Program-made: the position numbers and the translations under genes | Assembly: GCF_002157205.1 (NCBI RefSeq) | Contig: NZ_CP021358.1 | Span: 1,488,001-1,552,000 of the forward strand | Reading direction: 5' to 3' | DNA from: Kushneria marisflavi | GTDB lineage: Bacteria; Pseudomonadota; Gammaproteobacteria; Pseudomonadales; Halomonadaceae | Length of the DNA stretch: 64,000 nt | The notes under the pieces: model-generated | Told to the model about the DNA's origin: nothing | The model's database searches: none | What the model saw: the letters and a program-made list of their open reading frames with translations, nothing else | In this document: positions 53,322-64,000 of the stretch, piece after piece | How the letters are laid out: each line of letters starts with the position of its first letter | Position numbering within the stretch: position 1 is the first letter of the stretch

Positions 53322-54134
53322 ATGACCGCTTTCAGAACTCTGGCGCGCACGCTGGCCATCACATCACTGGGACTGGCCACATTCATGGGTACCGCCACGG
53401 CCGCTCAGGCCGAGACACTGCGGGTGGGCATGTCCGGCGGCTACTACCCCTTCACGTTTGTCGATCACGACAAGCTCCAGGGGTTTGAAGTCGACGTCAT
53501 GAACGCCATCGGCAAGCAGACCGGCGATGACATCAAGTTCGTCACCGCCAGCTTCTCGGGCCTGGCCGGCATGCTGGACTCCGGTCGAATCGATACCATT
53601 GCCAACCAGATCACCATCACACCGGAGCGTCAGGCCAAGTACGCCTTCTCCGAGCCCTACGTCTATGACGGCGCCCAGGTCGTGGTCCGCAAGGGCAACG
53701 ACAGTATCCACGGCGTGGAAGATCTCAAGGGCAAAACGGTCATCATGAACCTGGGCTCGAACTACGAGACCCTGCTCAAGGAGCTGCCCTACGCCGATGA
53801 GATCAATCTCAAGACCTATGAGTCCAACATCGAGCAGGATGTCGCCCTAGGCCGCGCCGATGCTTTCGTGATGGACCGCACCAGCGCTTCCCAGGTGATC
53901 AAGGACAAGCCCCTGCCGCTGCAGCTGGCCGGCCAGCCCTTCTCGAAGATCGAGAACGCCCTGCCGTTTCGTAACGATGACGCCGGCCGCGCCCAGCGTG
54001 ACCGCGTGAACAAGGCACTCGATACCCTGCGCGACAACGGCGAGCTCAAGGCGATTTCCGAGAAGTGGTTTAATAGCGACATCACCGAAGCCCCGCAGTC
54101 CGAAGGCTCGGAAAAGACCGGCAGCGACAGCTGA
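53322..54134 (+). CDS. Amino-acid ABC transporter substrate-binding protein (cystine type)
   Basis: A 270-residue periplasmic binding protein, with a signal peptide ending near AAQAE (residue 30). Family-3 SBP features: LRVGMSGGYYPFTFVDHDKLQGFEVDVMNAI, GMLDSGRIDTIANQITITPERQAKYAFSEPYVYDG, and DVALGRADAFVMDR with the ligand-binding Arg/Asp. It is closest in pattern to cystine binders of the FliY/TcyA/TcyJ type. GAGGAG precedes the ATG. It is followed by a terminator-like hairpin and then the permease and ATPase genes. Confidence 0.87.
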   Translation: MTAFRTLARTLAITSLGLATFMGTATAAQAETLRVGMSGGYYPFTFVDHDKLQGFEVDVMNAIGKQTGDDIKFVTASFSGLAGMLDSGRIDTIANQITITPERQAKYAFSEPYVYDGAQVVVRKGNDSIHGVEDLKGKTVIMNLGSNYETLLKELPYADEINLKTYESNIEQDVALGRADAFVMDRTSASQVIKDKPLPLQLAGQPFSKIENALPFRNDDAGRAQRDRVNKALDTLRDNGELKAISEKWFNSDITEAPQSEGSEKTGSDS

Positions 54135-54157
54135 TCAGCGCTATGCTCTGCCCAATG

Positions 54158-54186
54158 GCCCCGGCATGTCCGGGGCGTTTTGTTGT
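54158..54186 (+). terminator. Intra-operon terminator/attenuator after the binding-protein gene
   Basis: GCCCCGG (54158-54164) and CCGGGGC (54170-54176) form a 7-bp stem with loop CATGT, followed by GTTTTGTTGTT. It stands between the binding-protein and permease genes, where partial termination would leave more binding protein than permease. Confidence 0.75.
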
Positions 54187-54245
54187 TCACCCCCAGGCGA
54201 CCCGCAAGCCCTTGATGCGGGCCGCTCGTTTTAAAGCGCATCGCC

Positions 54246-54920
54246 ATGCAAGCACTCAACCTTGATTACATGGTCGGGCTGGTGCCCGTCCTGCTGGGCT
54301 ATCTCCCGCTGACGCTGGGCATGGCCGCCGCGGGCATGGTCTGTGCCCTGATTCTGTCCTGTCTGCTCGCCGTCATTCGCGTCTCGCGCCTGCCAGGGCT
54401 CAATCAGGCCGCAAAACTGTTCATTTCGTTTTTTCGCGGTACCCCGCTGCTGGTACAGCTCTTTTTGTTCTATTACGGGCTGCCGCAGTTTCTCTCCTTT
54501 CTGGTCTCCATCAATGGCGTCACTGCCACCATCATGGGGCTGACACTGCACTTTTCGGCCTACATGGCAGAATCGATTCGTGCCGCCATCACCGGCATCG
54601 ACCGCAGCCAGACCGAGGCGGCCCAGTCGATCGGCATGACCCAGTTCCAGACCATGCGCCGCATCATTCTGCCCCAGGCCACACGCGTGGCCACGCCGAC
54701 GCTGATGAACTACTTCATCGACATGATCAAGTCGACATCGCTGGCGTTTACGCTGGGGGTCACGGAATTGATGGGCGCCACCCAGAAGGAAGCCGCCAGC
54801 AGCTTTCTCTACTTTGAAGCCTTTCTGGTCGTGGCGCTGATCTACTGGGTCATCGTCGAGGCGCTGTCCTGGTGTCAGAAGCGGCTGGAAAAACGTCTCA
54901 ACCGGGCTTATCAGCGATGA
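54246..54920 (+). CDS. Amino-acid ABC transporter permease (cystine type)
   Basis: A 224-residue HisM-type permease with about five helices. The family pattern is clear: [88 protein letters not shown]. The EAA loop lies in the latter. It overlaps the ATPase gene by ATGA and should form a homodimeric channel like TcyL/YecS. Confidence 0.9.
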   Translation: MQALNLDYMVGLVPVLLGYLPLTLGMAAAGMVCALILSCLLAVIRVSRLPGLNQAAKLFISFFRGTPLLVQLFLFYYGLPQFLSFLVSINGVTATIMGLTLHFSAYMAESIRAAITGIDRSQTEAAQSIGMTQFQTMRRIILPQATRVATPTLMNYFIDMIKSTSLAFTLGVTELMGATQKEAASSFLYFEAFLVVALIYWVIVEALSWCQKRLEKRLNRAYQR

Positions 54921-55672
54921 TTGCACTCAAGGACATCACCAAGCGCTTTGGCGAGCATACCGTGCTCGATGGGATCGATCTGTCACTCGAGCGCGGCGAG
55001 ATCATCGTGGTCATCGGCCCGTCCGGCACCGGTAAATCCACGCTGTTGCGCTGTATCAACTTCCTTGAACGGCCCGACGCCGGCCGGCTCACGGTGGGGG
55101 ATCTGAGCGTGGACGCCGCCCGCCCCAGCAAGGATGACATCCTGGGTCTGCGCCGGCGCACGGCGTTCGTGTTTCAAAACTATGCGCTGTTTGCCCACAA
55201 GACGGCGCTGGAGAACATTGCCGAGCGGATGATTGTGGTCGAGGGGCTATCAAAACATGAGGCCCACGCACGAGCGCGCGAGATTCTCGAGCGCATCGGC
55301 CTTGCCGACAAGGCGGATGCCTATCCGGCGGCGCTGTCCGGCGGGCAGCAGCAGCGCATCGGCATCGGTCGCGCCATGGCGGCTAAGGCCGAGGTCATCC
55401 TGTTTGACGAGCCAACCTCGGCGCTGGACCCGGAGTGGGTCGAGGAAGTCTTGGCTCTGATGAAACAGCTCGCCGCCGAGCAGCAGACCATGATCGTGGT
55501 CACCCACGAGATGCAGTTTGCCCGCGAAGTGGCCGATCAGGTGGTGTTCATGGAGGGCGGTCGCATCGTCGAACAGGCACCGCCGTCAGAGCTTTTCACC
55601 AACCCGAAGGATGAGCGCACCCGCAGCTTTCTGCGCAAGGTACTGGCCGGCAACGCGCCGGCCACCACCTGA
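54917..55672 (+). CDS. Amino-acid ABC transporter ATP-binding protein (cystine type)
   Basis: A 251-residue ABC ATPase with Walker [10 protein letters not shown], signature [15 protein letters not shown], Walker [17 protein letters not shown] and H-loop VTHEMQFA. It resembles TcyN/YecC and completes the importer with the permease it overlaps (ATG at 54917). It converges on the FGGY kinase gene with a 13-base gap. Confidence 0.92.
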   Translation: MIALKDITKRFGEHTVLDGIDLSLERGEIIVVIGPSGTGKSTLLRCINFLERPDAGRLTVGDLSVDAARPSKDDILGLRRRTAFVFQNYALFAHKTALENIAERMIVVEGLSKHEAHARAREILERIGLADKADAYPAALSGGQQQRIGIGRAMAAKAEVILFDEPTSALDPEWVEEVLALMKQLAAEQQTMIVVTHEMQFAREVADQVVFMEGGRIVEQAPPSELFTNPKDERTRSFLRKVLAGNAPATT

Positions 55673-55685
55673 AGCCCCTCCTGCT

Positions 55686-57302
55686 TCACGCGATCTTGGA
55701 CTCCATGAGGTCACGATAGCGCAGCTGATCCTCGTGCATCTGACGATAGACCCGGTACTTGGCGTCGAAAAAGTCACGCCGGGTCACATCCGGGCGAATG
55801 GTACGGGCCGTGGCGCTCATGGCTGCCGCCGCCTCTCGAAGCGCCGAATGGTCACCGCAGGCGGTGGCCGCCAGCATGGCACTCCCCAGCAGCACCGTCT
55901 CGCGCTCCTCGGGCAGCTCGATCACAAGCCCGGTGGCATCGCTTAACTCCTTCAGCCAGCGCGCGTTCTTGAGCGCCCCGCCACACAGGCGCAGTCGCTT
56001 GATGTCATGGCCGTGGGCGTTGAGCGTCTCGACGATATGACGCGTACCCAGGCTGACCGCCTGCAGTGTGGCCAGATAGCGCAGCGCCAGACCGTCGAGG
56101 TCGCGCTCCAGTATCAGCCCGCTGACCATGCCGGTGAGCGATGCATCCGCCAGCGGCGAGCGATTGCCATGGTGATAGTCCAGCACGTGCAGATGCCGAG
56201 TCAGCTCGTCGCGACTTTCCTCTTCCAGCGCCTCCAGCCGCTGATTGAGCCATTCGAAATGGCTGATCTCGGCGCGCGCGGCCGCCGTCATTAGCGCCTC
56301 AACGACGCCGCTGTCGGCAATCACGTGGTCGATCAGCGCCCCGACCGCGCTCTGTCCGCCCTCGTTGATCCAGCCATCCGGCAGCACCGCGCCCCAGTAC
56401 GGGCCCCAGACGCCGGGCACAAAGCAGGGGTCGTGAGAGAAGGCGATATGACAGGCTGATGTCCCGGCAATCACGGCCAGGCTGCCTTCCGGGTCGTCGC
56501 CGAGCATGCCCAGTGCGCCTGCATGGGCATCGATCAGGCCGGTGGCCACCACCGTCTGCTCCGTCAGCCCCATCGCCTCGGCGGTCTCCTTTGACAGCCG
56601 GCCGGCCCGGGTGCCGGGGGCGCGAATGTCACCCTGCATCGCCGGGCGCGACATCAGCTCATCGAGGCCGAGCCGTTCAAGCAGGTCCTCGGGCCAGCGG
56701 CCTTCATGGGCAAGATAGAGCCACTTGCACACCTGGGTACACACGCTGCGCTCAGGCTCATGCGTGCCGTCCAGATCACCGATGGCGCGAGCCACCATGA
56801 AATCGGCCAGATCGAGAAAGAGTGCGGCGCGCTCGAACTGATCGGGGCGCTGGCGCTTGAGCCATAAAAGCTTCGGTAGCTCCAGCTCCGGGCTGACCTG
56901 CCCGCCAATGTATTCCAGCGCCGGATGACCCGTGGCGGCAATCTCTTCGGCCTCTTCAATGGCGCGATGATCCATCCACATCACGATGTTATGGGCATCG
57001 ACGTTGTCCGGTGACACCGAAACGGGGGCGCCCTGCCCGCCCAGCGCCACCAGCGAGCAGGTGGCATCGAAGCCGATCGCCCGGATCGAGGTACCGTCGA
57101 CGCCGGCCTCACTCACGGCTTCACGCACCGCGGCCACACACTGCGACCAGATGTTGTCACTGGACTGCTCGACAAACCCCGGGCGCGGGCGGTACTGCGC
57201 AATCTCGCAGGCGGCCTGCGCCACACAACGTCCGCGTGCATCAAACACACCGGCCCTGACGCTTGCCGATCCCACATCGATTCCCAGGTAATAGGCGCTC
57301 AT
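55686..57302 (-). CDS. FGGY-family carbohydrate kinase (ribulokinase-like)
   Basis: A 538-residue kinase. The FGGY N-domain begins YYLGIDVGSASVRAGVFDARG, with IGFDATCSLVALGGQG and MWMDHRAIEEAEEI. The C-domain has AVIAGTSACHIAFS, ILERDLDGLALRYLATLQAVSLGTRHIVETL and LRLCGGALKNARWLKELSD. The pattern is that of the D-ribulokinase/YDR109C-like branch rather than glycerol or xylulose kinase. AGGAGC precedes the ATG. It is divergent from a ribose-type ABC importer and likely phosphorylates the ketose produced by the downstream polyol dehydrogenases; the substrate is inferred. Confidence 0.87.
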   Translation of the reverse strand: MSAYYLGIDVGSASVRAGVFDARGRCVAQAACEIAQYRPRPGFVEQSSDNIWSQCVAAVREAVSEAGVDGTSIRAIGFDATCSLVALGGQGAPVSVSPDNVDAHNIVMWMDHRAIEEAEEIAATGHPALEYIGGQVSPELELPKLLWLKRQRPDQFERAALFLDLADFMVARAIGDLDGTHEPERSVCTQVCKWLYLAHEGRWPEDLLERLGLDELMSRPAMQGDIRAPGTRAGRLSKETAEAMGLTEQTVVATGLIDAHAGALGMLGDDPEGSLAVIAGTSACHIAFSHDPCFVPGVWGPYWGAVLPDGWINEGGQSAVGALIDHVIADSGVVEALMTAAARAEISHFEWLNQRLEALEEESRDELTRHLHVLDYHHGNRSPLADASLTGMVSGLILERDLDGLALRYLATLQAVSLGTRHIVETLNAHGHDIKRLRLCGGALKNARWLKELSDATGLVIELPEERETVLLGSAMLAATACGDHSALREAAAAMSATARTIRPDVTRRDFFDAKYRVYRQMHEDQLRYRDLMESKIA

Positions 57303-57423
57303 GACCGCTCCTGATAATGGCGTGGCGCTACCCTGCCACATTGCGACAGGCCATGACCTGCCGACCTTGGTCCAATCACCCAAAGGCGAATTGTCAGTGT
57401 GCGCAAAACGACGCTAAATACCA

Positions 57424-57441
57424 AATGACAACGTTAACATT
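57424..57441. promoter_or_regulatory. LacI-type palindromic operator in the kinase/ABC divergent promoter
   Basis: AATG-AC-AAC-GTT-AA-CATT is palindromic at 14 of 18 positions around a central CG, the pattern of LacI-family operators (AACGTT core). It lies in the 240-base gap between the divergent kinase and transporter genes. No LacI gene is seen in the window. Confidence 0.6.
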
Positions 57442-57542
57442 GACGCGTCCGGCCGAGGATTCGGTGAGAAGAAGGGGCGCCATCCACGTTGTTGACCGCC
57501 CATGGCACGTGCCATGCCTTCACGATCAGCCGGTAAAATCAC

Positions 57543-58502
57543 ATGCCTATTACGATTTCAGCTGCAAAGGGCCTTCTGGGCGCCACCCTCGTCACAACCC
57601 TGCTGGCGGCCACCACAATTCCGCTGGCCAGTGCTGCCGACAAGCCCCATGACAAGCCGGACGACCAGCTCGTCATCGGCATGTCCTTTCAGGAGCTCAA
57701 CAACGTCTATTTCGTGACCATGCAGCGCGCGCTGGAAGCAGCGGTCAATGACATGGGCGCGAAGCTCGTGTTTACCGATGCCCGTCACGACATCTCCAAG
57801 CAGATCAATGACGTGGAAGACATGCTCCAGCGCGGCGTCGATATCCTGCTGCTCAATCCGACCGACTCGGTCGGCATCCAGTCGGCGGTGCTCTCGGCCC
57901 ATGACGCCGGCGTGCCGGTCGTGGCCGTCGATGCCCAGGCCGAAGGCCCGATCGATGGCTTCGTCGGCTCAAAGAACTTCGATGCCGGCTACAAGGCATG
58001 CCACTACATGGGCGAAAAGCTCGATGGCAAGGGCAAGGTCGCCATTCTTGACGGTATCCCGGTCGTACCGATTCTCCAGCGCGTCGAAGGGTGTGAAAAG
58101 GCCCTTGGCGAGTTTGACGGCATCGAGGTGGTCGACAAGCAAAACGGCCATCAGGAACGCTCCACCGCCATGAACGTCACCGAAAACATGCTGCAGGCCC
58201 ATCCGGATCTGGCCGGCATTTTCAGCGTCAATGACGTGGGCTCGCTCGGCGCGCTGGTCGCCATTCAGTCCTCCGGCAACGACGTGAAGCTGGCAAGCGT
58301 TGACGGCAACCCGGAAGCGGTCAAGGCCATGCAACAGCCCAACTCGCCGCTGATCGCGATCGCCGCCCAGCATCCGGCCACCATGGTCACCCAGGCACTG
58401 GAACTGGCCGTGAAGAAGTACCGCGGTGAAGAATCCCCCAGCGAGGTGCCGATCGACGTCACCCTGGTGACCGCCGACAACGCTGCCGACTTCCATTGGT
58501 AA
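57543..58502 (+). CDS. Sugar/polyol ABC transporter substrate-binding protein (RbsB-like)
   Basis: A 319-residue periplasmic protein, with a signal peptide ending near LASAA (residue 31). The type-1 binding fold of the RbsB family shows in IGMSFQELNNVYFVTMQRALEAAVNDMG, DMLQRGVDILLLNPTDSVGIQSAV, VPVVAVDAQAEG and IFSVNDVGSLGALVAIQSSG. It begins the rightward operon that continues with the ATPase, permease and two dehydrogenases, so it probably binds a polyol or ketose. Confidence 0.9.
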   Translation: MPITISAAKGLLGATLVTTLLAATTIPLASAADKPHDKPDDQLVIGMSFQELNNVYFVTMQRALEAAVNDMGAKLVFTDARHDISKQINDVEDMLQRGVDILLLNPTDSVGIQSAVLSAHDAGVPVVAVDAQAEGPIDGFVGSKNFDAGYKACHYMGEKLDGKGKVAILDGIPVVPILQRVEGCEKALGEFDGIEVVDKQNGHQERSTAMNVTENMLQAHPDLAGIFSVNDVGSLGALVAIQSSGNDVKLASVDGNPEAVKAMQQPNSPLIAIAAQHPATMVTQALELAVKKYRGEESPSEVPIDVTLVTADNAADFHW

Positions 58503-58633
58503 TTCATCCGCCCTGGTAACTCATCAGCACTGGTCATTCGGCACGACTCAGCCGGTACTGCAGGCCCGAGCGCATCCGGAAAGGGATGCGCTCGGGCAGG
58601 GATGCCCTGAACGGACGTGCCCTGGAGATTGTT

Positions 58634-60180
<1,547 letters not shown>

Positions 60181-60184
<4 letters not shown>

Positions 60185-61170
60185 CCACCCCGACCTCTAC
60201 CTCAGCGGCCAATCCCAAACCCCGGCGTCAGCGCCGTTCGCACTGGTCCCGGCTGGTGCATTCGCCGGTCTTTTTCCCGCTGCTCGGCTTTATCGCCGTG
60301 TTCATTGTCATGGCGCTGGTCAATGACAACTTCCTGCTGCCCAACAACCTCTCCAACGTTGCTCGTCAGGGCGCGATCATCGGCATCATTGCCGTGGGGA
60401 TGAGCTTTGCGATCTTCACCGGCGGGATCGATCTATCGGTCGGGCCGGTGATGGCGCTGTCCGGCACCATCATGGCCGGACTGATGGCAGGGGGCTGGCC
60501 GCCCACCGTGGCGGTCATCGCCGGGCTATTGCTGGGCATGATGTTTGGCGCCTTCAACGGGGCCTGCGTGGCCTTTGCTCGCATGCCACCGATCATTGTG
60601 ACGCTGGCCACCATGGGCATCGCCCGCGGGCTGGGTCTGATCTACACCGGCGGCTACCCGATCTCGGGCCTGCCGGCCGGCTTTGCCTTCTTCGGTCGCG
60701 GTGAGGTGCTGGGCATTCAGGCCCCCATCGTGATCATGCTGCTGGTCTATCTGGTGGCCTACGTGGTGCTGCACCACACCTCCTTTGGCCGCTACGTCTA
60801 CGCCATCGGCGGCAACGAGGAAGCCACCCGCCTGACCGGCATTCGCGTGCCGCGCTTCAAGCTGATGGTCTACACCATCAGCGGCCTGACCGCCGCGATC
60901 GCGGGCCTGGTCATTACCTCTCGCCTGATGAGCGGCCAGCCCAACGCCGGCACCGGCTTTGAGCTCGATGCCATTGCCGCTGTGGTACTGGGTGGCGCGG
61001 CGATTGCCGGCGGTCGCGGGGCGATTCTCGGCACGCTGGTGGGCGCCATGCTGCTGGCGATCCTGAACAACGGCCTCAACCTGATGGGCGTATCGCCCTA
61101 CCTCCAGGATGTGGTCAAGGGCGGCATCATCCTGCTGGCCATTTACATCGGGCGCGGCCGCAACGCCTGA
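60181..61170 (+). CDS. Sugar ABC transporter permease (RbsC-like)
   Basis: A 329-residue permease with eight to ten helices of the RbsC/BPD_transp_2 family: NNLSNVARQGAIIGIIAVGMSFAIFTGGIDLSVGPVMALSGTI, FVTLATMGIARGLGLIYTGGYPI-type sequence (IVTLATMG here), GRYVYAIGGNEEATRLTGIRV and TGFELDAIAAVVLGGAAIAGGRG. It forms the channel of the importer encoded with the two preceding genes. Confidence 0.92.
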
Positions 61171-61201
61171 CCCTCACCCCTTTCACGACAGGAGTTTGAA
61201 C

Positions 61202-62284
61202 ATGACCGATGCAACCGCCACCATGCAGGCCGTGGTCTGCCACGCCCCCAACGACTACCGACTGGAATCGGTGGCCCGCCCCACCGCCGGACCCGGTGAA
61301 GTGATTCTGAAAATCGGCGCCTGCGGCATCTGCGCCAGCGACGTGAAATGCCGCGGCGGCGCCGAGATGTTCTGGGGCGGCAACGGCCAGCCCGCCTGGG
61401 TGAAGGCCCCGGTCGTCGCCGGTCACGAGTTCTTTGGTGAAGTCATCGAGATGGGCCCGGGCGCGGAAGAGCACTTCGATGTGCGCGTGGGCGATCAGGC
61501 AATCGCCGAGCAGATCGTGCCGTGCGGCAAGTGCCGCTACTGCGACAGCGGCCACTACTGGATGTGCGAGGTCCACAACATTCTGGGCTTTCAGCACGAG
61601 GTCGCCGAGGGCGGCATGGCCGAGTACATGCGCATTCCGGCGAAGGCGCGCCTGCATCGCATCCCCGAGAGCCTGAGCCTGGCCCAGTCCGCGTTCATCG
61701 AACCGCTGGCCTGCGGCATTCACGCCGTCAACCGCGGCGACATTCAGCTTGATGACACCGTGGTGGTCGCCGGTGCCGGGCCGATCGGCCTTGCCATGGT
61801 GCAGGTGGCGCACCTCAAGACGCCGAAGCAGCTGATCGTCATCGACATGATCGACGAGCGTCTGGAACTGGCCAAACGGTTTGGCGCCGATGTGGTGCTC
61901 AACCCCGCGCGCGATGACGTCAACGCCCGCGTGAAGGAGCTGACCGGCGGCTATGGCTGCGATGTCTATATCGAGGCGACCGGCTCGCCGACCGGCGTGC
62001 GTCAGGGCCTTGAGATCATCCGCAAGCTGGGGCGCTTTGTGGAGTTCAGCGTGTTTGGCAAGGAGACCACGGTGGACTGGTCGATCATCGGCGATCGCAA
62101 GGAGCTCGATGTGCGCGGCGCCCACCTCTCCCCGCACACCTTCCCGGTCGCGATCGACCTGATGGCACGCGGGCTAGTGACCACCGATGGCATCGTCACC
62201 CACGAGCTGCCGCTGGCCGAGTTCGAGGAGGGCTTTCGCATGGCGACCGCCGCTGAATCCATCAAGGTACTGCTGGTGCCCTGA
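61202..62284 (+). CDS. Zinc polyol dehydrogenase, erythritol/threitol dehydrogenase-like
   Basis: A 360-residue medium-chain dehydrogenase. The catalytic zinc region is GICASDVKCRGGAEMFWGGNGQPAWVKAPVVAGHEFFGEV, the structural zinc cysteines are CGKCRYCDSGHYWMC, and the cofactor site is VVVAGAGPIGLAMVQ. The FWG...PAW insertion and VEFSVFGKETTVDWSIIGDRKELDVRGAHLSPH stretch recall the EltD erythritol/L-threitol dehydrogenase of mycobacteria. AGGAG precedes the ATG. It probably oxidises the imported polyol to a ketose; the exact polyol is unproven. Confidence 0.84.
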   Translation: MTDATATMQAVVCHAPNDYRLESVARPTAGPGEVILKIGACGICASDVKCRGGAEMFWGGNGQPAWVKAPVVAGHEFFGEVIEMGPGAEEHFDVRVGDQAIAEQIVPCGKCRYCDSGHYWMCEVHNILGFQHEVAEGGMAEYMRIPAKARLHRIPESLSLAQSAFIEPLACGIHAVNRGDIQLDDTVVVAGAGPIGLAMVQVAHLKTPKQLIVIDMIDERLELAKRFGADVVLNPARDDVNARVKELTGGYGCDVYIEATGSPTGVRQGLEIIRKLGRFVEFSVFGKETTVDWSIIGDRKELDVRGAHLSPHTFPVAIDLMARGLVTTDGIVTHELPLAEFEEGFRMATAAESIKVLLVP

Positions 62285-62304
62285 GCGCTGCACGCGAGGA
62301 CGAG

Positions 62305-63057
62305 ATGAGCAACACACAAGCAATCACCCACTACGCCGGCCTTCAGGGCCGGCGCTATCTGGTCACCGGCGCGACCAGCGGCATTGGCCAGGCCGTCGCA
62401 CTGGCCTTGCGCGAGCAGCACGCTGAGGTCGTCGCACTCGGGCGTAACCCCGAGGCACTGGCCGCACTCGAGGCCGCCGGCTGCATCACCTGTACGCTGG
62501 AGCTGACCGATACCGAGGCGCTTGAACAGGCCATTGTCGAGCACGGCCCGTTTGATGGGCTGGTCAACAGCGCCGGCATCACCCATGTGGAACCCGCACT
62601 GACCCTGCCGGCAGACGCGATCGATAAGGTGTTTCACACCAACGCCCGCGCCGCCGCCATCGCCGCGCGCTGCGTAGCCCGCGGCATGATCGAGGCCAAC
62701 AAGGGTGGCAGCATCGTCAACGTCTCGAGTCAGGCATCATTAGTGGGGCTGGATGACCATCTCGCCTACAGCGCTTCCAAGGCGGCGATGGACGCCATCA
62801 CCCGTTCACTGTGTCTGGAATGGGGCACCAATGAGATTCGGGTCAACAGCGTCAACCCGACCGTCACGCTCACGCCCATGGCGCAGAAGGTGTGGTCGGC
62901 ACCTGAAAAGCGCGACCCGATGCTCGCCGCCATCCCGCTGCACCGCTTTGCCGAGCTTGCCGATGTGGTCGAACCGATTCTCTTTCTGCTCAGCGATGGC
63001 GCGGGCATGATCAGTGGAGTGTGTCTGCCGATCGATGGGGGGTATACGGCGAGGTAG
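62305..63057 (+). CDS. SDR dehydrogenase, L-xylulose reductase/D-threitol dehydrogenase-like
   Basis: A 250-residue short-chain dehydrogenase: TGATSGIG cofactor motif, NSAGIT, active-site Ser in NVSSQAS and Y-x3-K in AYSASKAAM. The stretch VNSVNPTVTLTPMAQKVWSAPEKRDPMLAAIPLHRFAE is characteristic of the DCXR (L-xylulose reductase) group, which also includes D-threitol dehydrogenase. It is the last gene of the ABC-dehydrogenase operon, 20 bases after the Zn-ADH, and likely interconverts a polyol and a ketose. Confidence 0.85.
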   Translation: MSNTQAITHYAGLQGRRYLVTGATSGIGQAVALALREQHAEVVALGRNPEALAALEAAGCITCTLELTDTEALEQAIVEHGPFDGLVNSAGITHVEPALTLPADAIDKVFHTNARAAAIAARCVARGMIEANKGGSIVNVSSQASLVGLDDHLAYSASKAAMDAITRSLCLEWGTNEIRVNSVNPTVTLTPMAQKVWSAPEKRDPMLAAIPLHRFAELADVVEPILFLLSDGAGMISGVCLPIDGGYTAR

Positions 63058-63384
63058 GGGTAGGCTCCCGTCGTAGCAAAAAGGTTTTTAGGCGGCAGAA
63101 TTTCAAGGTGAAACTCATGATGTCATGAGGCGCTCGACTTACACCAACCTAACATTGATCTTTTTTGCGATTAGTTAATCAAATCGCTCGAAAAGCGAGG
63201 ATGGCGCTAGCTGTGGAGTAAGTATGCCATTAAAGTTAAAAAGACCCAACTCGACAGCAAGGTTCAGGCCTTTGGTTTTTATAGCTATAAATTTTTTTAG
63301 CAGCCTTTAATATCTAATGTCCAAGAAAAGTAGAGCGTAGAGAAAACCTTCTGACAGTAGCAGCCTTGACAAGCCGCCGTGCTA
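63058..63384. other. AT-rich gap after the polyol operon
   Basis: The base composition drops sharply here. No T-tailed terminator is evident; a small stem TCGCT/AGCGA lies at 63184-63198. A 28-codon frame (63224-63310, plus strand, MPLKLKRPNSTARF...) has GGAG seven bases upstream, but I see no further support for it. Confidence 0.35.
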
Positions 63385-63975
63385 TTACATACCCATGGAA
63401 GGACCGCTATACTCATTTTCAACAACCCTTTTCATTTCAGGACTAGGCTCTAAATTCAGACCATGATCCAAGCCAAATTCATATAAGTTCATACATCTTG
63501 TAATTTTATTTTCATTGCTAACAGCAGCAACAAAAGAATAACTCCCTATAGATCCTCCACTTGACTCCTCAACTTTTGACTTATGCTTTACAAGCCTTTC
63601 AAGGTAGAATATAAATGATTCCTTTCCTTTACCCGCATAGAGTATCTCCCCGACATCAGACACATTTTTATTGGAAAAATATGTCTTCCCTACAAGACTA
63701 AAATTTCCATCATCGACTTGGCCGTAAATGAGGAAATGGTGATCATCGCTAGAAGACAGCTCTTTCTTCGCCTCACTATAATTCTTATATTTCCTCCTTT
63801 CAGAAGCTAAAGAATTAGAGTCTTTTTTGAATTCTATGACAATCCATTTTTCATGGTTAGAGAGCAAAGCATCACCAGCTCTTTCATGCTCTCCGTCTAA
63901 AGGAGACAAAATCATCTCATCTGAAATAAACTTCCTAATAAAATAATACTCAACAGTCTTTTCCCACCAATCCAT
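63385..63975 (-). CDS. AT-rich gene for a PD-(D/E)xK-like protein, unknown
   Basis: A 196-residue soluble protein. The N-terminal third shows a possible nuclease core: GDALLSNHEKWIVIEFKKD, with D35 and E48-x-K50 spaced as in PD-(D/E)xK folds, followed by a basic helix (SERRKYKNYSEAKKEL). The rest (FLIYGQVDDGNFSLVGKTYF, FYLERLVKHKSKVEESSG) matches nothing I know. It is much richer in A and T than the operon beside it, which suggests transfer. The promoter region is cut by the window end. The nuclease idea is a motif-level inference. Confidence 0.6.
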   Translation of the reverse strand: MDWWEKTVEYYFIRKFISDEMILSPLDGEHERAGDALLSNHEKWIVIEFKKDSNSLASERRKYKNYSEAKKELSSSDDHHFLIYGQVDDGNFSLVGKTYFSNKNVSDVGEILYAGKGKESFIFYLERLVKHKSKVEESSGGSIGSYSFVAAVSNENKITRCMNLYEFGLDHGLNLEPSPEMKRVVENEYSGPSMGM

Positions 63976-64000
63976 AAAAACTCCTTATAAAAAACCTCAA

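Overview
The window looks like a chromosomal segment of a halophilic gammaproteobacterium of the Halomonadaceae (Halomonas/Kushneria/Chromohalobacter type). The reasons are the high GC content, a complete dimethylglycine (glycine-betaine) catabolic operon with a GbdR-like activator, a TRAP transporter, and proteins that read as Halomonas/Pseudomonas-like throughout. The assignment is inferred from gene content. No rRNA, CRISPR array, integrase or intact insertion sequence is visible.

Layout. 0-10 kb: end of a membrane protein gene, then a leftward betaine-catabolism operon (dipeptidase, DUF5943 protein, dgcA, dgcB, etfA, etfB) with gbdR just upstream. 10-15.7 kb: M20 amidohydrolase and AbgT-type transporter, a LysR regulator, a divergent arginase-family gene and a small P-loop kinase. 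15.7-23.5 kb: a BaeSR-like two-component system, whose sensor gene is frameshifted, divergent from an RND efflux pump and an SmvA-like exporter. 23.5-27 kb: an accessory patch with a 36-aa membrane peptide, a UmuD-like protein without its catalytic dyad, a membrane-anchored PLD-family protein, an AT-rich stand-alone HsdR-N-like nuclease gene and tRNA-Thr(CGT). 27-30.5 kb: YnfA, small membrane proteins, two DUF202 proteins, 2-oxoadipate dioxygenase/decarboxylase (hglS) and a universal stress protein. 30.6-34 kb: zinc uptake genes znuA and znuCB plus DUF1826 around a Zur-box-like site. 34-42.5 kb: CynX-like exporter, ergothioneine genes egtB and egtD followed by a GH3 beta-glucosidase, an FAH-family enzyme and periplasmic cyclohexadienyl dehydratase (pheC).

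42.5-52.2 kb is a sugar-acid locus: TRAP transporter (dctPQM), uxaB, uxaA, Zn-alcohol dehydrogenase, FAH hydrolase, SDR dehydrogenase and a divergent GntR/FCD regulator. An 18-bp motif occurs upstream of both leftward operons. Two short tandem repeats lie at gene boundaries here. 53-55.7 kb is a cystine/polar amino-acid ABC transporter. 55.7-63 kb is a polyol/sugar locus: an FGGY kinase divergent from an RbsBAC-like ABC transporter, a threitol/erythritol-type dehydrogenase and a DCXR-like SDR, with a LacI-type palindrome in the divergent promoter but no LacI gene in view. The right end holds a second AT-rich PD-(D/E)xK-like gene.

No single feature is clearly a new system. The best leads are the UmuD-like/PLD pair, the two isolated nuclease-like genes, the repeat-bearing sugar-acid operon with its shared operator, and the frameshifted efflux sensor kinase.
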